From JBOGEN01 sp050743265 (GTDB taxonomy: Bacteria; Actinomycetota; Actinomycetes; JBOGEN01): 42,044 bases of DNA. The DNA lies in the NCBI GenBank assembly GCA_050743265.1, contig JBOGEN010000083.1, positions 1-42,044 of the forward strand, in the 5' to 3' direction. The notes under the pieces were generated by a model. That model saw nothing but the letters and a program-made list of their open reading frames with translations. It searched no databases and was not told where the DNA came from. Shown here piece by piece: positions 15,546 to 22,421 of the stretch (position 1 is the first letter of the stretch; each line of letters opens with the position of its first letter). A program made the translations under genes and the position numbers.

Positions 15546-16424
15546 TCAGCGGAAGACGACCGTGCGGTTGCCGTTGAGCAGGACCCGGCGCTCGCTGTGC
15601 CAGCGGACGGCGCGTGCCAGCACCTGGGCCTCGATGTCGCGGCCCACGGTCACGAGCGCGTCCGGGTCGAGCGCGTGGTCCACCCGGGCGACGTCCTGCT
15701 CGATGATCGGGCCCTCGTCGAGGTCCGCCGTGACGTAGTGCGCGGTGGCGCCGATCAGCTTGACCCCGCGGGTGTGGGCCTGGTGGTACGGCCTGGCGCC
15801 CTTGAAGCTCGGCAGGAACGAGTGGTGGATGTTCATCGCGCGGCCCTCGAGCGCCTTGCACAGGTCGTCCGAGAGGACCTGCATGTAGCGGGCCAGCACG
15901 ACGAGGTCGACATGGTGCTCCTCGACGAGCCCGAGCAGGCGTGCCTCGGCCTCCACCTTCGTGTTGGGAGTCACCGGGACGTGGAGGAAGGGCACGCCGT
16001 ACCGCTCGGCGAGGGGCGCGAGATCCTCGTGGTTCGAGACCACCGCGGGGACGACGATGTTGAGCGCGCCGGCCTGCTGGCGGAACAGCAGGTCGTTGAG
16101 GCAGTGCCCGAGCCGGGAGACGAGGATCAGCGTGCGGGTCGGGGTGCCGACCGGCTCGAGGTGCCAGTGCATCTGGAACGAGTTCCCGACGTAGCCGAAG
16201 CCGCGGTGCAGGTCCTCGAGCCCGACCCGCTCGTCCGACACCTCGAACACGACCCGCATGAAGAAGCGGTCGTGCAGCCGGTCGTCGAACTGCTGGCTGG
16301 ACAGGATGTTGCCGGAGTTCTGGACGAGGAAGCTGCTCACCGCGTACACGAGCCCGGGCCGGTCCGGACACGAGACGGTGAGCACGAACTCGCGCTGCTG
16401 GCCCGGTTCCGCGGACGACGTCAC
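15546..16424 (-). CDS. purU: formyltetrahydrofolate deformylase
   Basis: A 292-residue cytosolic hydrolase releasing formate and THF from 10-formyl-THF. The N-terminal ACT domain begins LTVSCPDRPGLVYAVSSFL. The C-terminal formyltransferase-like domain has LVVLARYMQVLS, then NIHHSFLPSFKGA with the catalytic His, and TAHYVTADLDEGPIIEQD. Length fits PurU (280-290). The frame is open to 16802, but the GTG at 16424 follows GGGGGTGG and starts the ACT domain properly. It is divergent from dimethylglycine oxidase. purU beside sarcosine-oxidase genes is a known actinobacterial arrangement and serves to free THF when methyl groups flood the one-carbon pool. Confidence 0.95.
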   Translation of the reverse strand: MTSSAEPGQQREFVLTVSCPDRPGLVYAVSSFLVQNSGNILSSQQFDDRLHDRFFMRVVFEVSDERVGLEDLHRGFGYVGNSFQMHWHLEPVGTPTRTLILVSRLGHCLNDLLFRQQAGALNIVVPAVVSNHEDLAPLAERYGVPFLHVPVTPNTKVEAEARLLGLVEEHHVDLVVLARYMQVLSDDLCKALEGRAMNIHHSFLPSFKGARPYHQAHTRGVKLIGATAHYVTADLDEGPIIEQDVARVDHALDPDALVTVGRDIEAQVLARAVRWHSERRVLLNGNRTVVFR

Positions 16425-16543
16425 CCTGCCACCCCCGTGGCTCGCTCTGTCCGTGCCTTCACGCTCCGAGTATGCGCACACCCCGCCCGTCGCCCTCCGC
16501 CGATTCCCCCGACCGCGGGACGGTGGCATCTGCCGGGGATCGC

Positions 16544-16572
16544 TTGACAGCCCTTGGGGCCGCAGGAACGCT
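16544..16572 (+). promoter_or_regulatory. possible promoter of the dimethylglycine oxidase operon
   Basis: A consensus -35 TTGACA at 16544-16549 is followed after 17 bases by AACGCT, a poor -10. It lies about 50 bases upstream of the ATG at 16621 in the 196-base gap divergent from purU. Weak evidence. Confidence 0.35.
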
Positions 16573-16620
16573 CGGTGCCCGGCGCGCAGGTCGCTGCGCA
16601 CCGTGAGCACTGGGGGACCC

Positions 16621-19077
16621 ATGGCCGGACCGCGCATGGTCATCATCGGGGCGGGAGTCGTCGGGGCGGCCCTGGCCGACGAGATCTCCGCCCGCGGCTG
16701 GGACCAGGTGACCCTGGTCGACCAGGGCCCGCTGCCCACGCCCGGCGGGTCGTCGTCCCACGCGCCCGGTCTGGTCTTCCAGACCAACGCGAGCAAGACC
16801 ATGACCCAGATGGCCCGCTACACCGTCGAGAAGCTGTGCGCCCTCGACCTCGACGGGGCGCCGTGCTTCCTCCAGGTGGGCGGGCTCGAGATCGCGACCG
16901 AGCCGGAGCGCCTCGCCGAGCTGCAGCGCCGGCACGGCTGGGTCACCGCGTGGGGGGTCGAGGCGTCCCTGCTCGACCCGGACGAGTGCGTGGCCCGGTG
17001 GCCGATGCTCGACCGCGACCGGGTGCTGGGTGGCCTGCACACCCCGACCGACGGGCTGGCGAAGTCGGTCCGCGCGGTCGAGGCCCAGCTCCGGCGTGCC
17101 GAGAGTCGCGGCGTCCGGCTGCTCGGGCGGCACGAGGTGATCGACGTCCGGACCGAGACCGGGGCCGACGGCCGGGACAGGGTGGCCGCCGTCGTCACCG
17201 ACCAGGAGGAGATCCCCGCCGACGTCGTCGTGTGCTGTGCCGGCATCTGGGGCCCCCGGGTCACCCGGATGGTGGGCATGACGCTGCCGCTCACCCCGCT
17301 CGCCCACCAGTTCGCCTGGACGGGGCAGGTCCCCGCGCTGGCCGGCCAGACGGAGGAGGCGGTCCGCCCGATCCTGCGCCACCAGGGCAACGACATGTAC
17401 GTCCGCGAGCGGTACGACACGCTCGGCGTCGGCTGGTACGGCCACCGCCCCATGCCCCTCGACGCGGACGAGATCGTGCCGGTGGACGCGGCCGAGGTGA
17501 TGCCCTCGGTCATGCCGTTCACCGAGGACGACTTCGCCGACGCCTGGGCCGAGACGCAGCGGATCCTGCCGTCCACCCGCGACGCCAAGGTGGACGAGGG
17601 CATGAACGGCCTGTTCTCGTTCACCCCGGACAGCATGCCGCTCATGGGCGAGTCGGCGTCGGTACGCGGCTTCTGGGTCGCCGAGGCGGTCTGGGTGACG
17701 CACTCGGCCGGCGTCGCGCGGGCGATGGCCGAGTGGCTCGTGGACGGCCACAGCAGCACGTTCGACCTGCACGAGTGCGACGTGAACCGGTTCGAGGCGC
17801 ACATGCTCGCCCCGGAGTACCTGCTCGCGCGCGACTGCCAGAACTACGTCGAGGTGTACGACGTCATCCACCCGCTGCAGCCGATGGAGGAGCCGCGCCC
17901 CCTGCGGACGAGCCCCTTCTACCCGCGGCAGCAGGAGCTCGGCGCGTCCTTCCTCGAGGCCAACGGCTGGGAGCGGCCCCAGTGGTACGAGGCCAACGGC
18001 GGGCTGCTCGTCGGGCGCGACATCCCGACGCCGAACGACTGGGCCCGCCGCTACTGGTCGCCCGTCGTGGGCGCGGAGGCGCAGTACACCCGTGAGGCCG
18101 TCGCCCTGTACGACATGACCACCCTCAAGAGGGTCGAGGTCGGGGGACGCGGCGCGGCGGCGTTCCTCCAGCACGTGACCACCGGCGACGTGGACAAGTC
18201 GGTCGGTTCCGTCACGTACTGCCTGCTGCTCGACGTGGACGGCGGCATCCGCAGCGACGTCACCGTCGCCCGGCTCGACCGCGACCTCTACCAGGTCGGG
18301 GTCAACGGCAACCTCGACCTCGACTGGTTCACCCGGCACCTGCCGGCCGACGGGTCCGCGTGGGTGCGCGACGTGACCCCGGGGACGTGCTGCCTCGGCG
18401 TCTGGGGGCCGCGGGCCCGCGACCTCGTCCAGCCGCTTACCACGGCCGACCTCTCCACCGAGGCGTTCCGCTACTTCCGGGCGCGACGGATGCACGTGGG
18501 GACGGTGCCGGTCACGGCACTGCGCCTCTCGTACGTCGGCGAGCTGGGCTGGGAGCTCTACACGACCGCCGACATGGGCCTGAAGCTCTGGGACACGCTG
18601 TGGGACGCCGGCCAGCGCCACGGCGTGATCGCCGGAGGACGCGGCGCCTTCGCGAGCCTGCGTCTGGAGAAGGGGTACCGGTCCTTCGGCGCGGACATGA
18701 CGTTCGAGCACGACCCGTACGAGGCCGGGCTGGGGTTCGCGGTGAAGATGGGCAAGGGCGACTTCCTCGGCCGGGACGCGCTGGTCACGCGCAAGCAGGA
18801 CATACGGCGCCGCCTCACGTGCCTCACCGTGGCGGACCCGGCCGCGGTCGTGATGGGCAAGGAGCCCGTGTACGACGAGGGGGACCGCTGCGTCGGGTAC
18901 GTGACCAGCGCCGCGTACGGGTACACGGTCGGGCTGGGCATCGCGTACGCCTGGCTGCCGGTCGAGCTCGCCGTGCCGGGCCGGACGCTGCAGATCGGCT
19001 ACTTCGACCAGCGCATCGCCGCGGTCACGGCCCAGGAACCCCTGTTCGACCCCGACATGAGCCGCCTGCGCGGTTGA
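16621..19077 (+). CDS. dimethylglycine oxidase (FAD oxidase plus GcvT-type THF domain)
   Basis: An 818-residue two-domain flavoprotein that oxidises N,N-dimethylglycine to sarcosine, passing the methyl carbon to THF as methylene-THF and electrons to O2. The N-terminal FAD domain has VIIGAGVVGAALADE and SSSHAPGLVFQTN, whose His47 sits where the covalent flavin His of the dimethylglycine dehydrogenase family lies. The GcvT-like half (about residues 430-818) contains YDMTTLKRVEV, RLSYVGELGWELY, LRLEKGYRSFG and YVTSAAYGYTV. From memory it is very close to Arthrobacter globiformis dimethylglycine oxidase (about 830 residues), including the DMSRLRG-type C-terminus. Sarcosine dehydrogenase is the alternative. 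soxB follows after 16 bases, implying an operon. Confidence 0.93.
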   Translation: MAGPRMVIIGAGVVGAALADEISARGWDQVTLVDQGPLPTPGGSSSHAPGLVFQTNASKTMTQMARYTVEKLCALDLDGAPCFLQVGGLEIATEPERLAELQRRHGWVTAWGVEASLLDPDECVARWPMLDRDRVLGGLHTPTDGLAKSVRAVEAQLRRAESRGVRLLGRHEVIDVRTETGADGRDRVAAVVTDQEEIPADVVVCCAGIWGPRVTRMVGMTLPLTPLAHQFAWTGQVPALAGQTEEAVRPILRHQGNDMYVRERYDTLGVGWYGHRPMPLDADEIVPVDAAEVMPSVMPFTEDDFADAWAETQRILPSTRDAKVDEGMNGLFSFTPDSMPLMGESASVRGFWVAEAVWVTHSAGVARAMAEWLVDGHSSTFDLHECDVNRFEAHMLAPEYLLARDCQNYVEVYDVIHPLQPMEEPRPLRTSPFYPRQQELGASFLEANGWERPQWYEANGGLLVGRDIPTPNDWARRYWSPVVGAEAQYTREAVALYDMTTLKRVEVGGRGAAAFLQHVTTGDVDKSVGSVTYCLLLDVDGGIRSDVTVARLDRDLYQVGVNGNLDLDWFTRHLPADGSAWVRDVTPGTCCLGVWGPRARDLVQPLTTADLSTEAFRYFRARRMHVGTVPVTALRLSYVGELGWELYTTADMGLKLWDTLWDAGQRHGVIAGGRGAFASLRLEKGYRSFGADMTFEHDPYEAGLGFAVKMGKGDFLGRDALVTRKQDIRRRLTCLTVADPAAVVMGKEPVYDEGDRCVGYVTSAAYGYTVGLGIAYAWLPVELAVPGRTLQIGYFDQRIAAVTAQEPLFDPDMSRLRG

Positions 19078-19093
19078 GGGCGAGGCACGACGC

Positions 19094-20350
19094 ATGACCG
19101 ACTCCCGCCCGAGCACCGCCACGCCGTACCCGCCCGGCTCCGACGTGCCCGAGCAGCCGGACTTCCTCTGGCGCACCCCGGAGCCGAGGCGCGCGTACGA
19201 GGTGGTCGTGGTCGGTGCGGGCGGGCACGGCCTGGCCACGGCGTACTACCTGGCCAAGAACCACGGCATCACCGACGTCGCCGTGCTGGAGCGTGGCTGG
19301 CTCGCCGGCGGCAACATGGCCCGCAACACGACGATCATCCGGTCGAACTACCTGTGGGACGAGAGCGCGGGCATCTACGAGCACGCGCTCAAGCTCTGGG
19401 AGGGCCTCGAGGACGACCTCGGCTACCCGATCCTGTTCAGTCAGCGGGGCGTGCTCAACCTCGCGCACAGCCTGCAGGACGTCCGTGACTCCGTCCGGCG
19501 TGTGAACGCGAACCGGCTCAACGGTGTGGACGCCGAGTGGCTCGAGCCCGCCGAGGTCGCGCAGGTCTGCCCGATCATCAACGTCTCGCCGGACGTCCGC
19601 TACCCGGTGCTCGGGGCGACGTTCCAGCCGCGCGCGGGCATCGCCAAGCACGACTACGTCGCCTGGGGGTACGCCCGGGCCGCCGACGCCCTCGGGGTGG
19701 ACCTGATCCAGCACTGCGAGGTCACCGGCATCGACGTCCGCGACGGCCGGGTCACCGGCGTCCAGACCACGCGCGGGCCGATCGGCTCGGAGAAGGTGGC
19801 GCTCTCCGCTGCCGGGCACACGTCGGTGCTCGCCTCGATGGTCGGCCTCGACCTGCCGATCCAGAGCCACCCGTTGCAGGCGCTGGTCTCCGAGCTGCTC
19901 GAGCCCGTCCACCCCACCGTGGTGATGTCGAACGCCGTGCACGTATACGTGAGCCAGGCGCACAAGGGCGAGCTCGTCATGGGCGCGGGCATCGACGCGT
20001 ACAACGGGTACGGGCAGCGTGGCGCGTTCCACGTCATCGAGGAGCAGATGGGGGCGGCGCTCGAGCTGTTCCCCATGTTCGCGCGGGCGCACGTGCTCCG
20101 GACCTGGGGCGGCATCGTCGATGTGAGCCCGGACGCCTCCCCGGTCGTCGGACTGACCCCGGTCGACGACCTGTACCTCAACTGCGGGTGGGGGACCGGC
20201 GGGTTCAAGGCCACGCCGGGCGTCGGCTGGTGCTTCGCGTACACCGTGGCGCACGGCGAGCCGCACCCGCTCAACGCCCCGTTCACGCTCGAACGGTTCG
20301 TCACCGGCGCGCTGGTGGACGAGCACGGCGCCGCCGCGGTGGCGCACTAG
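19094..20350 (+). CDS. soxB: sarcosine oxidase, beta subunit
   Basis: A 418-residue flavoprotein subunit of heterotetrameric sarcosine oxidase, which demethylates sarcosine to glycine with transfer of the methyl carbon to THF and production of H2O2. The FAD Rossmann motif is VVGAGGHGLATAYYLAKNHG near residue 37. The HDYVAWGYARAADALG segment carries His186 at the place of the covalent FMN histidine of this subunit. WGGIVDVSPDASPV and the closing GGFKATPGVG motif complete the family pattern. It lies 16 bases after dimethylglycine oxidase. In most actinobacteria soxD and soxA follow directly, but here an antisense oxidase gene of about 1.4 kb separates them. Confidence 0.96.
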   Translation: MTDSRPSTATPYPPGSDVPEQPDFLWRTPEPRRAYEVVVVGAGGHGLATAYYLAKNHGITDVAVLERGWLAGGNMARNTTIIRSNYLWDESAGIYEHALKLWEGLEDDLGYPILFSQRGVLNLAHSLQDVRDSVRRVNANRLNGVDAEWLEPAEVAQVCPIINVSPDVRYPVLGATFQPRAGIAKHDYVAWGYARAADALGVDLIQHCEVTGIDVRDGRVTGVQTTRGPIGSEKVALSAAGHTSVLASMVGLDLPIQSHPLQALVSELLEPVHPTVVMSNAVHVYVSQAHKGELVMGAGIDAYNGYGQRGAFHVIEEQMGAALELFPMFARAHVLRTWGGIVDVSPDASPVVGLTPVDDLYLNCGWGTGGFKATPGVGWCFAYTVAHGEPHPLNAPFTLERFVTGALVDEHGAAAVAH

Positions 20351-20399
20351 GGTCCGCGGTGGGCGTGTCGCGGCACTGCGCCGCAGCCTCTCCCGGCCG

Positions 20400-20461
20400 C
20401 TATGCCCTGCTCACTCCGCCTGAGCAGGACGTCCTGCTCACTCCGCATGAGCAAGGCATAG
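20400..20461. terminator. nested palindrome between convergent soxB and the FAD-linked oxidase gene
   Basis: Outer arms CTATGCCCTGCTCA (20400-20413) and TGAGCAAGGCATAG (20448-20461) pair with one mismatch. Inside is a perfect 20-base palindrome, TGAGCAGGAC/GTCCTGCTCA (20421-20440), flanked by two CTCCGC(C/A) spacers. The same bases can instead form two tandem TGCTCA-N7-TGAGCA hairpins. Lying between two converging stops, it probably ends transcription from both sides; there is no T-tract. An operator role is possible. Confidence 0.55.
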
Positions 20462-20520
20462 CCGGCGGCAACGACGCCCCTGACCTGCGGCGGTGGAAGC
20501 CGGACCCCGGCGGGCGATGC

Positions 20521-21912
20521 TTACCGAGGGGCCACGTTGTGGTTCCCACGGAAGAGGTTGTCCGGGTCCCACTGCTGCTTGAGTGCGGCAAGCCGCTCGT
20601 ACTTCTCGTCGCCGAACCCGCTGCGGACCGCGCTCTCGCTCGTCTCCGGCTCGAAGTTGAGGTACACGCTGCCGGTCAGTGCGGGCTCGAACGCGGCGCT
20701 GAACCGATCCACCCACGCCATCTCTCCCTCGGTCTCCTTCGCGTCCTGCCAGCAGGCGATGGGGTGCGCCATGTACGGGGCGCTGCGGCTGCTCGCCGCG
20801 GTGGCGTCCTCAGGGACGCGACTGACCGCGCCACCGTGCCGGAAGACGATGCCCTGGGTCATGGGCGAGCCGATCGTCCGACCGACGGCGAGGAAGTCGT
20901 CGAGGACGCCGTCCGGCAGCGAGGCGACGTGCTGGCCACGGTGGTAGTTCAGCCACCCCGGAGGGGCGAACGGGTCCAGCATCGCCTGGAAGGCGGTGTA
21001 CGGCATCGGCTGCACCAGGTCGATGCCGCCCTCGGTGATCCTCCGCAGCGGTGCCACCATCTGCTCGGCCTCCGCGGGGTCGCCCAGGAACGCCGCGACG
21101 ATGCCCAGCACCGGGACGCCGACGAGCTCGGGCGGCACGAAGTCCGCGGGCGGCGCGAGCACGGTCGCGAGCGCGGTCACGAGGTCCTCGGGGGCCTGCT
21201 CGACGTAGTCGCGGTAGGCGCGGGCGACGTCCCCAGCCCGTTCGTCGTTCGGGACGACCAGCATGCCCGCCATGATCAGCGGCGGGATCGGGTGCACGCG
21301 GAACTCGAACGACGTCACGACGCCGAAGTTCGCGCCCGCTCCGCGCAGTGCCCACATGAGCTCGGGGTTCGTGTCCTCGGTGACGTGGAGTATCTCCCCG
21401 CTCGCGGTCAGCAGGTCGGCGCCGACGAGGTTGTCGCACGTGAGGCCGTACCTGGGGGAGAGCCAGCCGTACCCGCCCCCGAGGCAGAAGCCGCCCACGC
21501 CCGTGGTCGTCACGCGTCCGCCCGGTGTGGCGAGGCCGAACATCTCGGTCTCGCGGTCGTACTCGCCCCACAGCACGCCGGCGTTGGCGCGCGCGGTCCC
21601 GCGTTCCGGGTCGACGTGGACGCCCTTGAGACTCGACAGGTCGATCAGCACGCCGCCCTCGACAGCGCTGACCCCGGCGACACTGTGCCCGCCACAGCGG
21701 ACCGCCAGCGGGAGCTTCTGCTGGCGCGCGAACGCGACGGCGTCCCGCACATCGGCCGCACCTGTGGGCCGGATGATGAGAACGGGGCGGCGGTCGATCA
21801 TCCCGTTGTAGACGGCGCGCGCGTCGTCGTAGCCCGCATCGCCGGGACGGATTGCCTCCCCTTTGTACCCGTCGGGGAGTCCGATCTCTGCAAGCCTGCT
21901 GTCTGCGCTCAC
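20521..21912 (-). CDS. FAD-linked oxidase, berberine-bridge/6-hydroxynicotine oxidase type
   Basis: A 463-residue oxidase with the PCMH-type FAD domain: LIIRPTGAADVRDAVAFA near residue 45, then RCGGHSVAG, whose His is the usual covalent flavin site, and TTGVGGFCLGGGYGWLSPRYGL. The C-terminal berberine-bridge (BBE) segment reads WDPDNLFRGNHNV. The substrate is unknown; relatives oxidise alcohols, sugars, alkaloids or amines. The GTG at 21912 is preceded at seven bases by a strong GAGGAGG, which decides against the ATG at 21963. It sits antisense between soxB and soxD, splitting an operon that is usually contiguous, and looks like an insertion of unknown relation to betaine metabolism. Confidence 0.9.
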   Translation of the reverse strand: MSADSRLAEIGLPDGYKGEAIRPGDAGYDDARAVYNGMIDRRPVLIIRPTGAADVRDAVAFARQQKLPLAVRCGGHSVAGVSAVEGGVLIDLSSLKGVHVDPERGTARANAGVLWGEYDRETEMFGLATPGGRVTTTGVGGFCLGGGYGWLSPRYGLTCDNLVGADLLTASGEILHVTEDTNPELMWALRGAGANFGVVTSFEFRVHPIPPLIMAGMLVVPNDERAGDVARAYRDYVEQAPEDLVTALATVLAPPADFVPPELVGVPVLGIVAAFLGDPAEAEQMVAPLRRITEGGIDLVQPMPYTAFQAMLDPFAPPGWLNYHRGQHVASLPDGVLDDFLAVGRTIGSPMTQGIVFRHGGAVSRVPEDATAASSRSAPYMAHPIACWQDAKETEGEMAWVDRFSAAFEPALTGSVYLNFEPETSESAVRSGFGDEKYERLAALKQQWDPDNLFRGNHNVAPR

Positions 21913-22033
21913 GGGGTTGCCTCCTCGACCAGGGACTTCCTCAGGACTCATCCATGCATGCAAGCGCTCCGCTGCCTCCGGAACAAGTGGTCAATTCGTG
22001 CTGCACCCGTGTGGTCCGCGAAAAGGGAGACGC

Positions 22034-22114
22034 ATGAAGCAGAGCAGCAAGAACCGGCGAGCAGTACGATCCGAACGCCTTTCGCCCGAATTTCCGACCG
22101 CTTTTCCCGTTTGA
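22034..22114 (+). CDS. 26-residue leader ORF upstream of soxD
   Basis: An ATG at 22034 follows AAAAGGGAG by a few bases, a much better ribosome site than soxD itself has. The product is basic at first (KQSSKNRRAVRSERL) and ends PTAFPV. Its TGA lies four bases before the soxD ATG, so ribosomes finishing here could reinitiate on soxD. The surrounding 22010-22118 region is visibly richer in A+T than its neighbours. I do not recognise the peptide; a leader or coupling ORF is the simplest reading, and chance cannot be ruled out. Confidence 0.4.
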   Translation: MKQSSKNRRAVRSERLSPEFPTAFPV

Positions 22115-22118
22115 AAGA

Positions 22119-22421
22119 ATGATGCACTCGATGATGCTGATCCCCTGTCCGTGGTGCGGCCCCCGCGAGGAGGTCGAGTACCACTACGGAGGCCAGGCGC
22201 ACGTGGCCTACCCGTCCGACCCGTCCGCACTGAGCGACGAGGAGTGGGCCCGCTACCTGTTCGTCCGCGACAACCCCGAGGGGCCGTTCGCGGAGCGCTG
22301 GAGCCATTCGGCCGGCTGCCGACGCTGGTTCAACGTCGTCCGCGACACCGTGACGCACGAGGTTCTCGCGGTGTACCGCGTCGGCGAGCCACAGCCCAAG
22401 ACCCCCGCGGGGGACCGGTGA
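22119..22421 (+). CDS. soxD: sarcosine oxidase, delta subunit
   Basis: A small zinc-binding subunit of heterotetrameric sarcosine oxidase, 100 residues from the first ATG. The family starts MLIPCPWCGPRE, with the CxxC zinc pair, and later has HSAGCRRWFNVVRD containing the other expected Cys. Four in-frame ATGs occur at 22119, 22122, 22131 and 22134. Only a weak GAAAG precedes, so the exact start is uncertain and may depend on reinitiation from the small ORF just upstream. Its stop overlaps the soxA GTG by four bases (GTGA). Confidence 0.95.
   Translation: MMHSMMLIPCPWCGPREEVEYHYGGQAHVAYPSDPSALSDEEWARYLFVRDNPEGPFAERWSHSAGCRRWFNVVRDTVTHEVLAVYRVGEPQPKTPAGDR

Noticed and set aside
15546..16802. 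Longer PurU start at 16802
   Set aside because: It would run under the dimethylglycine oxidase start and add residues absent from the family; GTG 16424 has a ribosome site.
16459..19239. Long minus-strand open frame antisense to dimethylglycine oxidase
   Set aside because: Composition is that of a shadow frame and the plus strand encodes a clear family member over the same bases.
20521..21912. Bicovalent flavin in the berberine-bridge-type oxidase
   Set aside because: The histidine site is clear, but the Cys in GGFCLGGG aligns with a usual Thr and not with the upstream Cys of bicovalent enzymes, so only one linkage is supported.
21913..22118. Glycine riboswitch before soxD
   Set aside because: I looked for the conserved tandem aptamer cores and saw none in this gap or before soxB.
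19537..22122. Long plus-strand open frame across soxB and the antisense oxidase
   Set aside because: It overlaps two certain genes in other frames and shows no family motif.
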